The translations under genes and the position numbers were made by a program. From assembly GCF_918797505.1 (NCBI RefSeq), contig NC_092801.1:16120001-16184000 (forward strand): DNA of 64,000 nt, in the 5' to 3' direction. Positions 38,572 to 50,800 of the stretch are shown here, piece after piece. Position 1 is the first letter of the stretch. Every line of letters starts with the position of its first letter. The stretch comes from Bemisia tabaci. Lineage: Eukaryota > Arthropoda > Insecta > Hemiptera > Aleyrodidae. The notes beneath the pieces were generated by a model. The model saw only the letters and a list, made by a program, of their open reading frames with translations, was not told where the DNA came from and did not search any database.

Positions 38572-40506
38572 TCTGTAAAATCGAGTGACGTGGCAACGGT
38601 GTCGTTATGTAAATAGTAAGTGATCTGCTCTTTTTCTACCCGCTGAGTCATGACGTTTCTGCCAAGAAAATGCCTTCTATGTAAGATTTTTTTAATCATC
38701 AGATAAAGTTTTTCATGTAATTGTCCAGTCGTTTGTTGGAAAGCTGTAAGTTCCAGCGTATGTTGGAGCATTGATTGAGCAAAGTCTCATTAATTGGCAT
38801 CCTTTTGTGAATAATTTTATCTAAGATTGTATTTGCATCTTGAATCATTGTTCAGAACATTGTCAGATTGAATGGGACGGAAAAGGGAAAGAATTCGGAG
38901 ATAAAATTGGAAGAAAAAATTAGCATTAGTTTCTTAGATCTTGTAAAAGCCTCTTGTTAATTTACTAAGCTGTGGAAAGTCAAACTTTCAATGTCGATCA
39001 ATTTTATGTTCTCTTGAACGTTTTCTTCAAAACAGAAGTCTTTTCATGAAAATGGATTGATGACTGAACTTATCACAGTGTTTCCAAGTTTCCATTCTGT
39101 TTAATTTGATCCTATTTGCATTTATTTGTCAATCCCAATCAGAAATTTCAATCTGGGATGCTTAATTTGTTCCCTTCAAATTCAGAAATTTTACGCAAGG
39201 TGCAGTTTAATGTTTCATCCTCTCTATCATTGTTTTTTTTTTTTTTGGATGAGGATTCATTTCTCTCAAACCTTTTACTTGCTCTAATAATGCAGCAAGC
39301 CATTTAAGGCAATCAGTATTTTAATTTCGTTCATGTTTTAACGTCGAAGATAGTTGGTTTGCTCACTTGAATCTCATCACCGTAGGAATTTCCGGTAAAA
39401 GAAGCTACTCATCGAAGAGTATGGGAATTTCAGAAACCAGATAAATGGGGTTTCAACTGTTAATCAAAATGACCTAGAGTAAACAATCCAAAACACGAGA
39501 TTCGAGTCATAAATTTTACAGAACTTCACTTATCTGTTTCTGAAGTGAAAAATTATTAGACAGAGTACCTTTTTGGTCAGATGTCCAAGCCAGATTTCTT
39601 TGTTCTCCATTGGTTGTAACCTTTTATTTTTTCAACAATTGTGTTATATTTTGACAAGTACTTAAACCTTAGTTTGTACCTTGACGAAACCTCTATGAGG
39701 AATAGTGGTACTGTCTTGTCGTGAAATGTGATGGATTCTCGCTAATTTCAAGGATGAATACAGAAGTAAATAACTTTTGGCATTGAAACTATCTCCTTCT
39801 GTTGGAAAAAACTCTTTCTCCCTGACTATTTTCTGTGCATGCATCAAATTATGCGCTTTTCGATTTTCTTTGAGATCTTGTTGATTCACCCATTCTCACT
39901 CAGGTTGATTAAAAAATTCACCAAGCATTTGTACCACTCGGTATTCAAGAATTAGTGAATCATATTTGATCACAGTAATTTGCTTACCGCTCTGAGGTGA
40001 GAAAATAGTTTAGTCGATTCAGTGTAATCAGCACTTCTTTCACTTTAATTCAGCGACAAGAGGTCTGAAATTTTCACAGGAAATAATTTCTCAGAAGTTC
40101 CCAAATTGTTTCTTGTCAGACTGGTAGATATTTTGAAAATATGCTAGTGAGCAGTTTTGTTTTAGATCTAAGTTTAGCTCTGAGCAATCATCCAGTATTT
40201 GCCTGTTGTCTAAAACGTAGTCAGTTTATTTTGAAAGGGCTTTTTTCTTCTTTCATTTTTCAGGAAATTAATTTTTGAGGTAGACAGAGTATTTAACGGA
40301 GGTGTTCACTTGTACATATCTACAAGAGCTTAATTTTGTCACAGAGCATTGACTCAGTAAAAATGGTTTTGCGTCTGAGTGAGTGAATGAGCGAGGGAGG
40401 GGGGGGGGGGTTTCACAAACGACCCCTTCCACAGCAACTTTGGTCCAATTTGATCAATTTACGGGCATTTTTTGAAATATTGCCTCTCATCTTGAGGAAA
40501 CTCTGG

Positions 40507-40817
40507 CAGGGTTGCCGGCGGAAAACCGGGAAGGTCAGGGAAAGTCAGGGTATTTACGGCGACTGGGAAAAGTCAGGGAATTTACGGCAACCGGGAAAAG
40601 TCAGGGAATTTACGGCGACCGGGAAAAGTCAGGGACTTTACTTAAACTGAGAAAAGTCAGGGAATTCACACTAAAAGTCAGGGAATTTTCCAAGGTGCAT
40701 TGGAAAGGTGGAAGTTTTATTCAAATGTCAGGCAAAGTCAGGGAATCCGAAAAATTTAGTCAGGGAAAAGCAAAAATAGTCAGGGAATTTGAAGGTGAAG
40801 AGATTATGGCAACCCTG
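40507..40817. mobile_element. MITE, CAGGGTTGCC family copy 2
   Basis: Left end CAGGGTTGCCGG, right end ATGGCAACCCTG. The inside contains four to five tandem units of about 28 bp (GGGAAAAGTCAGGGAATTTA). CTCTGG lies just outside both ends, a probable target duplication. Confidence 0.8.
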
Positions 40818-43743
40818 CTCTGGGTCCTTTCCACAAATTTTGTCCTCCGCTAAGTTTCGGGTGAAATTATACCCCCATGTCTGACTAAAATTCAAGCTAC
40901 ATAAAGTAGAGTGTTGGTGGATGATGCAATGCATCCAAATTACCTTTATGTTGAATCTTGAGGAGAACTAAGCCTCGGGAGTTATTTATTCTTTCCTTGG
41001 TCCGTAGAAGTAAAATTTTACTAAGGCATGAGTTGCTAAATTATTTTCTCTTTTTTTTCTCATCTTTTTCAGTGCTAATTAGGTTTGAAAGGTTTTGAGC
41101 TGTGAATATCTAAGTCTTTTTTTTATGTATATGTTGGTGTCCTTGATCTGGATTAAAAATCATTCAACCTATCTAGGTTTCTAGTAGTCAAGGTTGATCT
41201 CTGACTTATGTCCTATTTGAATCAGTGAGATCGAAAACACACCTACGTGGGTTTTTTTTCAATTTTCACTTTTTTACGGTTAAGTAACACTCATGGAGAG
41301 AAGCATCTGTACGCTAAAGGAAATTTCGAAATTGCAATCGGAAGTGCTCAAAACAGCGACGGGAAAAGGGAAAAATCGAAGTACTTCATTGGAAATACCA
41401 ATTTTTGCCCATTTCAAGGGAAACAGGTGACCATATGATTTTGCGGTTTCCTTTTTTCGGTTCAGTATACCTTCTACCAACAAGTTTTATAAATATTCAA
41501 GCGTCATTCAGGTGGAAAAATATAAATTTTTCAGGGCAGGCTATGAAAAATCAGTATCTGAAAGTCGGTGAGAACGAAAACACAACAACTCGGAAATTTT
41601 TAAACGCTTAATTCTCTGTCATCAAACAGGGTGTATCGATTTCAACTTGGTGCTTTACAAAGTCTCTAAGTACTTGTCCTTTGGCACCAAAAAGGTTTTT
41701 CTTAAAGTAACTTCTTCACCCGCTGCGCAGTTATAGGTGTTTCCTGAACAATTTTTTTTTCCGAGTTGGTGTGTTTTCGAACTCACTGACTCATGTCTTG
41801 TTCAACGAGATCGGTTTTTGAAAAGGAGAGAACCTCTTGTGAGTCCATTGGTGAAAAATGTGTTTTACCTGTTTGTCAGCCCATTTTGCGGTGTTTACAG
41901 GGTATTCTTATTTATCTATAATTTATATTTAATTTTATGGCTGTAATTATAGTGGATTAATGATAAGTGAATTAATTATAATGTTAATATTAATTTGATT
42001 TATTATAACTGTTAAATCTGGTACGATGGCTTTTTTGTAAGCTGTGGCATGTATAAAAAAATGTAAAATATGGCCCATGTGTTTCTAATGTACTTGCAAG
42101 TGTTTTGGACTGCATAACATGAAAAAAAAACAAAAAAACTAGTCTCTTGGGTGCATTTTTAAACAAGATGCGTAACGTTCATTTTTTTCGCACAGACAGG
42201 TGCTGCCATAGAAATCTCGAGCAGGAAGTTTGAAAGTACTGATTTCAAACGATTTGAATGACATTAATTTTTGGTCTTTTTCAGTTGATTTTGATTATTT
42301 ACATTCAGTCTGATATGTTCGTTTTGAAATTTGGACAAGAAAGTTTGGTAAACCATTAATTCTCACCCTGTCAAGCGGGCAATTAAATGTAAATTGCACT
42401 TTTTTCAAAGTCAAAATATTTCTGTATACTCAATTAAATGCTCCCTTCTCCTGCAGGATTTCCTCTGAAACTGCAAATCGGATCCGTAACTATTTAAGTA
42501 TACTAAATAAGACTCATAAGTTTTTAGTATACTAATTAATTATATTATTTAAGTTGTACTAATTTTTAAGTATTAAATCGACTATTTTTCAAGATTTCTG
42601 TATCAAACAAAAATAGAGAAGTCAGAGTAAAAGCAGAGAAATTTTGGAGAGTTCATTTTTTTTAGCTCAACAAAAGGTTACCCTGTCTTGAGCAGTAACT
42701 GTAATGTTGGACCAAACTATGGATTACATCGATCGTTACGAAGCAGGCTTTCTCAACAGTGAATGTGATTGAGCGGTTTTGCTTGGAAAGGAAACCTTGT
42801 AAATTATTACCAAGGATACAAAAAGCTTCAAAATATGTACCGTTTCTAACAATTTAGCATTTTGTTCTTACAGCAACTGTGTTGATCTACCCTGCCAAAA
42901 ATCTCTTGATTCACCCTTTTTTTTCTAAGTGATGAAAAACGAGGGAGAAAGAGGAAAGAAGTCATCGCTCTTGGCAATACCCGCATGTCCCAAGATTCTG
43001 CAAACTCTGGGAAATCAAGGATTGCTTGCACCCTTGCGCTGTTAATTGTTAGGATCTATTGTCATGATACGATTGTCGATGAACAATCTTGCATTTGTAT
43101 ACGAATTTTGCTACTATCTAGTCAGTTTTGTTCCCGTTTAGTTTGAAGAAAGGGAAAAAAACTGTGTCCCAAGGCCCTTTTTCATTTTTCTCATAATATG
43201 GCGAGAGCTGTTGGTGGTAACTTCACCATCTCGCCTCTTTGCACTTTATTTTCCACTCCTAATAAACTAGTTGCAAGTGAGAGTTTTATAATTTTGATCT
43301 TGATAGAACGTAAGTTAATTCTTTTGGTCCATAGCTTTGTAACCCTCCTTTTTTAGTGTTTTATGCCAGTTTTTCGTGATTTTTTCCCAAGTACTAATTG
43401 AAACTGAAGCTGTGACACTAACATTTTAAAACGGAAATTTATCAATTGATTTTTTCCGTTAATTGTGTAATATTTCCCAAATTCGCGATCTGAAAAGATC
43501 TCCAGAGAACGGTATTAAACTCTCCTCTTTTTCTAGTTTTTAACTGAGTGATCTGACAAAAAGTTATAATTTGAGGAACATCATAAGTATTGAAAGAATC
43601 TCCATCTATATTTCCCACCTGTTTAAAGCCAATTTCCCCCCCCTTTATTTTTAGTGCTGCTGAAAAATGAAGATTAAAGCATTGTTATTCTCAACAATGA
43701 ATAGAACATTATTTAGGAAAGTCTTAGATGAGTAATTGCAAAA

Positions 43744-43777
43744 CCCCCCCCCCCCCCCTCTCTCTCTCTCTCTCTCC
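43744..43777. repeat. C15 run followed by a TC microsatellite
   Basis: A run of C followed by about nine TC dinucleotides. It is prone to slippage and sequencing error. Confidence 0.85.
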
Positions 43778-43926
43778 ACGACTTTGAAATTTGATTTGTT
43801 TTTAATAATTTATTCGAAGTTAAGGTGATTCGTCCTGGGTTCTGGGCATAATCGAACTTGCATGCAATATATCGCATGGATTAACTATAAAATCTTGGCA
43901 GAGTTTTACTGTTTAACCAAAAAATG

Positions 43927-44165
43927 GATGATATCTTTGTGCCGGAGCCTAAGGAATCATTCTTGACCCAAAAAATTGCAAAATTCAGAGAAATGAAAGC
44001 AGAATTTTTCTTGGAAGAAAAAAATGTTGTATCTGATACAAAGGACGATAATTGCATCTAATGCAACGCATTTTTCCAAGAAGAAATCTACTTTCATTTC
44101 TCTGAAATTTTCCAATATTTTTGGTTGAGAATGATTCTTTAGGCTCTGGTGCAAGGGGGATCGTC
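43927..44165. mobile_element. Foldback MITE, about 240 bp
   Basis: The two halves are imperfect inverted repeats: GAATCATTCTTGACC and AGAGAAATGAAAG on the left mirror CTTTCATTTCTCT and GAGAATGATTC on the right, about a centre near 44046. No second copy was noticed in the window. Confidence 0.65.
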
Positions 44166-46726
44166 TTTTTTTGGCTAGAAAGTAATAATCTGCCATGTTC
44201 TTTTACATAATTGATACGGTATTGTAAGCCAGTTTGACCACACTAAGATTCCGGTTATGATCACCCCTAGAAATTTTGAAATTTTTCTAACCGGCCAACA
44301 ATAGCATGGCACACTGTCTGGAAAGGAAGAGTTTAGTTCCTCTGATAACTTTCTCGGCAGTTGTCGCTTAGAGTGTGCAGATAAGTATGGTAATTCATAC
44401 ACGGCTGTGTTCTTCAAAGCTTTAATGCCCATTTACATTTGTAATTTAGCTTATATCTAATTTTGTTGGTTATCTCTGTGAATAATTATTGTAAGTAGTC
44501 TCAGTTGTTCTGGCGCAAGTAGTGTGCTCTTTAGTCATTATTTGTAAAAGTTAATTATTGAGTCCAATTGTAACCTTTTTTGAAGACGAAGGAATTCTCA
44601 TCAGGACTCGAGTCTTGCATCAGTTGAGGTGTGAGCTTTGATTAGTTAAAAGTTTACATTACGTTTTACTTGGTTGTGAACAATTGTTACTCATTTTCTG
44701 TTGGAAATAATTAATTACCTAAAGACATTGTAACGGCTAGACATGGGAGGAAAAATTCTACTTTCATGTCGTTAATTCAGAATATCTAGTCCAGAACAAT
44801 GGACGTCCCTCAGGATTTTGAGTGTGAATGAATGAAAGAAGTTTTCGTTAAGCAGTGAGTTTCATTTCTTTGCTAAACTTATTTAATTTTGCACTTTTGA
44901 ACCGGATACATTTTTTGCTATCTTGATATTTTTTACTATCTTGATATTTTTTACTGATGCTTTGCAGTGGTAAGCATCTCCCCACTTTGGAAATTCTGAA
45001 ACCTTCTTGGTATAACCTATTGGTTTTTTCCACCTTCTTTTTCGCCTCTAAGCAACAATCATCATCACATGATTGATTTTTGATTAACAAGTTTTCTTTC
45101 TTCATCAAATCTTTCAGACACATTTTTTATCTTCTAAAATCGTTGTTTTCTAACCTTTCATGAAACATGAACTTATGCATGTGCTAGTTTAGTAGCAGTA
45201 AAATTCATGACGTGACAGGTAAAAAAATTGTGTCATCCATCCCAACCCATCATTTTCTGGCTTTGCCTTTTCGTTATGTATCATTATCTTTCGAATAGAA
45301 CTAGAGACTGGTTCTTATATGAAATATCTGGACTTATCATGCCTTTCATATTCTCATCATCATTCCTCACCAGGCGCTGAAAACTATTCTTTTCACCATT
45401 AAATGATTTATTTTCCTGAATACTTCTTCATGAAGCTTAATTTTTTGTCGTTCAAAAGATCAAGTAAGATTCAAGCATTTTTACAGAATTTGTTTTATTT
45501 TGATCAACGATTCATATATCTTCAAAAAACATTAGTTTTTGTGTATTTTTTACTGATTCCTCAGCGCTAACTTTAACTTCGATTTGCTCAGTGTAGTTCT
45601 AAGCTACATTAATTCTTCAGCCACCGTTTTGCCACTGTGCAACTGTGAAATTAAAATTATCGTACTATAATCTCAAAATGTCTCAACGTATTTGTACGAA
45701 TGTAAGAATAATCTTAGGTATTTAAAGAGACTGAGCCGATATTTTTAATACATTTTTTGGTATTTTTACAAGTAAGTTAAACTCTTACCTGCTTTCTCTC
45801 CTACTTTATAAAAAGTATCACTGTCTTGAATAAACTTGTATTTTCTACTGAATAAACCGTGGACGTTCTGTTTTCTTTACTCTTTAACAAGGTAGTCACA
45901 TACAGTTGTTTGAAAAATTGACTAAGAAATTTTGCAATATTTTTTTTTGGACATCTCTACCATCGCAATCAGGTAAAAAATGCGGCAAAAGAATATCAGA
46001 AATTTTTTTAATTACAAATGAATATAATGATTGTAATTTGAGAGGAAAAAATATCAGTGCATCTTGATTCCTAAGAGGAGAAGCTTGGCAGTCGCAGGCT
46101 GATTTTCAAATTTAACTCGTGTCTTATTGAAGTGAATGATTTCATGCAAAAAGGAACCATGTACAATTGAATTTAATCAGAAGGAAGGATGTGCCCAGGA
46201 TTTGCATGCAACATGTCTCCTTTCGATTTTATTTATTTTCTTATGGTATTCCTTTAAAGTATAAGTATGACCGAATACCCGTAGACTGGTATGATAATTT
46301 TTGATTGGAGAGCTAGTAAATAAATTATTAATTTTCGTTTTTCAAGAGTCTTTTTCACCGAGCAATGGAAAAGCCTGGAATCTCGGAAGCCATTTGGACG
46401 GAAGAATCTGTCAAACAACATTAACAGCTGTTGACAGCTAAATTTTGAGAACCAGTGTACCATCACATAGGATCCTTCTTTCTTCTTGTGATACATATTT
46501 TTTCCATGGGAAAGCGAGCAATATAACCTGATATTCCGGTATGGTAGCAAGTTCAAGTGTCTCTTGCCCTCTCTACGTAATTCGCATCCATTACCTGAAT
46601 TTTTGAGCCAGAAAGATAAGAGCAGGCGCAATAAAAGTCTATTTCTGAATTTTTAATTCGAGAAGATTTCTCCTTCAGGAGCAATTATGGCAAGTTGATA
46701 TTTTTTGAATTTTGCCTAGCTTTCGG

Positions 46727-46984
46727 TAATTGAGGGTTTTGGAGGACAAGGCACATGAGTGAAGATTTTGAAAGAATTGAGATATTCACGAACTCCACTA
46801 AAAGTAGTTCGAAAGCATATTCTGTGAAAAATTCACAACTAAAATCCAACTTTAAAGCATCTAAAAGTGAGTTCAAACTTCCTTTCCGCCACAAGGCTCC
46901 ATGTAATTTTGAATCTTTAAACACGAATTTTGTGAAGTAGCAAAACCTGCCTTCATTCGCCTTGTCCTCCAAGCACCTCAATTA
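46727..46984. mobile_element. MITE with TAATTGAGGG ends, about 258 bp
   Basis: Left end TAATTGAGGGTTTTGGAGGA mirrors right end CCTCCAAGCACCTCAATTA, and an inverted GGACAAGGC/GCCTTGTCC lies inside. It explains the opposed open frames here, which are not genes. Confidence 0.7.
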
Positions 46985-47156
46985 AGAATTACATCCAGGC
47001 TGTTCCTTCTAATTTTTTTTAATACGTTGAAATAACGAGTTGGTTGTTTTTCCTGTTCAAAGAAATTCATGGTTTTCATTTTACATTAAGTATGATGAGT
47101 TGAATAAATAGCCGAAGTGTTAGGTATTATTAGATATATTAGGTAGGTGTTAAGTA

Positions 47157-47378
47157 AAGGTATAGAAGTAAATATTTAATATTATTTATGTGCTGTACTT
47201 ACACAACAGCACTTAAATATATTTAAATTAATAAATATAAAAAAGATACATAGTAAACATAAAGTAGGGGTATAGAAGAATATATTTAATAATATTTAAT
47301 TGCTGTACTAATAAAACAGCAATATTTAAATAAATAACTATAAAAAAGATGTTTAATAAACATCAGCAAAGTAGAGGT
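47157..47378. repeat. Tandem AT-rich dimer, each unit with a hairpin
   Basis: Two diverged copies of about 111 bp each contain AGGTATAGAAG or GGGGTATAGAAG followed by a stem around GCTGT...ACAGC (near 47192 and 47302). The loops differ while the stems are kept. Confidence 0.6.
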
Positions 47379-47811
47379 ATAGAAGGACATATTTTAGAAT
47401 GCCCGATAAAAGGATTATTATAGTATACCAGTTCATGTGGCTTAAATACAACTTCTAAGATGTGTAAGCTAAAATCAAGCTATTGGACTTATATTTCAAT
47501 TATAGACTATTTAATTCTTTTATCTAATCAACTATTTCCTCAATTTACATGAAGTGTTCAATGAGTGTGAATCAAGACCAATTTCACCTTTCTCTGGAGA
47601 GATGCTCTCAGAGCAATGAAACCAGTCAAGGCTGCAGTTCACAGGTGGTGAAGGTCGCCCTCAAGATTTTTTCCTCAGTGATTATTTTGATGGGGAGCAG
47701 GCAGCAATGGCTCTGTCACTAGTCTTCTTCCTGCTTCTCTCTTGAACTCAAGTTTCTGCTCAGTGCTCATGTCTTGTCAACTGCTCCTCTGCATCACTTT
47801 AAGTGAGCGAC

Positions 47812-47866
47812 ATGTGCGCACGACTGTTCCTGAGTGCCCTTCTTTTTGCGTCGTTTGTCGATCACG
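47812..47866 (+). CDS. Carbonic anhydrase exon 1 (signal peptide)
   Basis: ATG followed by CARLFLSALLFASFVDH, a short basic then hydrophobic leader, ending at CACG|GTAAGATC. Phase 1 fits exon 2. It is assigned by phase, donor quality and the signal-like sequence, since leader exons have no conserved residues. Confidence 0.6.
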
Positions 47867-50800
47867 GTAAGATCTCAGCATTTTAATATCATGTAAATCA
47901 TGGAGACAACTTATTCTTAGCATTGGCTGTTCCAAAAAAAAAAGAAGCTGACCTGTCAAATTCGGAGAGGAAACTTCTAAGAATTAAAAGAAAAACTGAA
48001 GGAAGAAAAACTAGAAACTAAGAAAACTGTCAAAATATCCTGTTACCTATTTGTAACATGTTGTGTTTATATTTCAGTTTCTCATGTTGCATATTTTGCA
48101 GTTTATTTTGTGTTGAGCATCTGTGTGAGACATGTTTAGACTTCAACAAAATTTTATTGCCAATATTTTTAATAACTTCTCAAAATAACATATTTTAACA
48201 TAAGATAAGATAAGATATATTTTATTTGAACTGTAAAACGTAAAAGATAAAACAACATTATTCTGCCTGGCAAATTTCGATACCCAATTACTCTGCTGGA
48301 TCAGACGTAATAAATACAAATGATAATAATACAAAAAAAAGTATTAAAATAAATAGGTACCGTGACATAAATTAAAACTAGAGTAAGACGCAATTATATT
48401 GAACATTAACTAAGTATAAAATTGGAAGAAAAAAAAAAGAAAAAAAACTAAATACTCAGACAAAACTCACTTTTTCAAGCCCCAACAAGTCAACTTCTTA
48501 CACTTAGCATTGCTCGAAATTATGTTTTCAAGTTAGAACGTTCTAATTACTTTATAGCAAAGCTACAACTCTGATTTTGATTTGCAATTTTTCCAAGCAT
48601 CTTTCCGTTTTTTGTCCCATTCAGGAGGCTGTGTAGGTATGGATGACGACTTAGATCACGATGACTTAGTTGGCCTCTCTTCGGAAGTGAATCCGCACTC
48701 CATGTTCTACCAGTCGCCAATCGACCTCGAGTCCAAAGAAGCTTATCCAATCGAACTCTCTCCACTCATGTTCAAAGGGCATTGGACGCTGGGCCACAAA
48801 CCGTTGATAAAGAACAACGACGAAACAGGTGAATATCCTCTCTATTCTAATAACAGGGTGTCTAGCATCAGGAAAAACCGGAAAATATCAGGAATATTGG
48901 CTGATCAGGAAAAAAACCAGGAAAATCGGAAAAATCGGACATTTTATTAGGAACTTTCCTTACGCAAATCTCCTCAGTGGAGAAAGTCTTATTGCCTTTT
49001 GCTTACCGTGCCAGGAGTCGAGAAAAATCAGGAAAATATCAGGAATTTTCAAAATGAAAAAATCAGGAATTTTTTATAAAATATCAGGAAAATATCAGGA
49101 TTTTTCAAAATTAAAAAATACTAGATACACTCGCTGGACGGGGTGAGGAAGGGGAGTAAGACGGTCCATGGGCTGAGGGAGGAAGGGGAGTTAAAAGTCC
49201 AACTTAGGTACGTAATTTCAATTTGCTCGTCCAAGTGATTTCAACGATTTCGCTGGCCGCGAAGCGGCCTCTGGGAGCGCGTAGCAGCCAGAAGGCGGAG
49301 CCCCCTAGTTTCTTTCATTCAGATTTGAGTGTGCCTGTTCAGGAGGAAAAACTTAGAAAAGCAATATGTATGGGGCCTCATTACTGTTTCGTAAGCAGCT
49401 CAGCACGAAAATGAAACGTCTCAAATGTCGATGACGATTGCAGCTGTGATTGTTTGAAATTTGAGGCCCTCGAAACATAGGTATGTGGTTTTAGAAAAAA
49501 GCAATCCAACGTCGGATTATACTCTGCTAGGAGGGACCAAAATTTCAGGCTCGTTTTAGAAACAACAAATGTGCTCCTATATTCACGTGCAACAGGTGCT
49601 TCTCCTTCTTTTCCGTCCTCCTCTACCCCTCCTTCTTACTCTTCATTTTGTCTTCGTTGTCCTCATTTTTTCTTCTTCTCTTTGTTTTTCTGTTTCCTCT
49701 TAAGAAAATGAAACTGAGATTAATCAGAGAATGAAAAATTTCCGGGGAAATCGGGGAAAAATCAGAGAGTCTGTTCTAGAAACTAGGAATCCCTTCTTCT
49801 ATAGCTCGGAAACCATTTTATTTTTAAATTCTGCGGTAATTTTAAGAACCTATCGTCATTAATAATTATCGATGGTGTATTTCGGCAATCACGTAACTCG
49901 TTTGCGGTGTCTGAAAATCTCTGCCTCCGTGGTGTTTTCTTTAAAGAAGAACAAACTAACATCATTCTTTGGAAGATTTTACAGAATTTTCTTCGCACAG
50001 AGAAGAAATATTTTGCACTGTCCAACTTTCCTATCTTTGCGTTAAAGTCTCCGAGTCAGCGGGAAAGGAATTAAGCTCCCTCTTTTTTTTACGGATATGC
50101 AAGTTTACCCCTATGAAAATCGAAACAGTTTCTTTCGTATTTTATTTTTTTTTTGTGGTGGTAAATTTTTGTAATCCCTCGTAAGGGTCCATTTTCAAGG
50201 TTACACTGTTGAACTTTACTCAAGATGTGTTACAATTCAACGGCGTAAGTCCGCAATCACATATCTCGTTTGAAAATATCCGCCTCTATGTTATTTTTTT
50301 AAAGGGGAACAAATTGACATCATATTCCTTGAAGTTTTAGCAGAGTTTTCTTCGCACAGAGAAGAAAAATCACGGCAGCTTTAAAGAATTGCCGTTGAGT
50401 GGTTTTCCATTTAAAAAATTAACTACGACAGGAAGTCTGCAACGTCGCAAACCGAGTTATGTGATTGCCGACTTACACCGTCGTTGTTATTGCACTTAAA
50501 CCTCCAGTATTGAAAGTATCCAGTATGTGAATATTCAAATCATCATTATAATAGAGAATCTTTCGTTGAGCAGATAATATAATTACGAGGAACGCTTTTG
50601 GAAATAAAAGTTGAAGCTGAAGAATCCTCTGAAAGGAGAAAAAAATTTGATGTCCATATTGAAACTCTCGAGAGTTATATCGATTTCCCCAAGAAAATTA
50701 CGGCCATGTAGGAGAAAACTTCGATTCCTCACGAGGGAATGAGTTCCCAAAATCCCAAAATGGGAGAAAACTAGGGAATGAGCATAGTCAAGAATTCTAG

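Larger units (their letters stand above)
38572..47811. other. SLC7 3' UTR and intergenic spacer
   Basis: I see no coding exon in this 9.2 kb. It contains the SLC7 3' UTR of unknown length, MITEs at 40507-40817, 43927-44165 and 46727-46984, a C15/(TC)n microsatellite at 43744-43777 and a tandem AT-rich dimer at 47157-47378. The many 60-125 codon open frames have no motif or splice context. Confidence 0.5.

Noticed and set aside
40387..40853. Overlapping ORFs of 87 and 113 codons with Gly/Lys/Arg repeats.
   Set aside because: They arise from the iterated inside of a MITE.
46254..46981. Opposed ORFs of 125, 98 and 61 codons.
   Set aside because: They are explained by the inverted repeats of the MITE at 46727-46984 and AT-rich flank; no motif.
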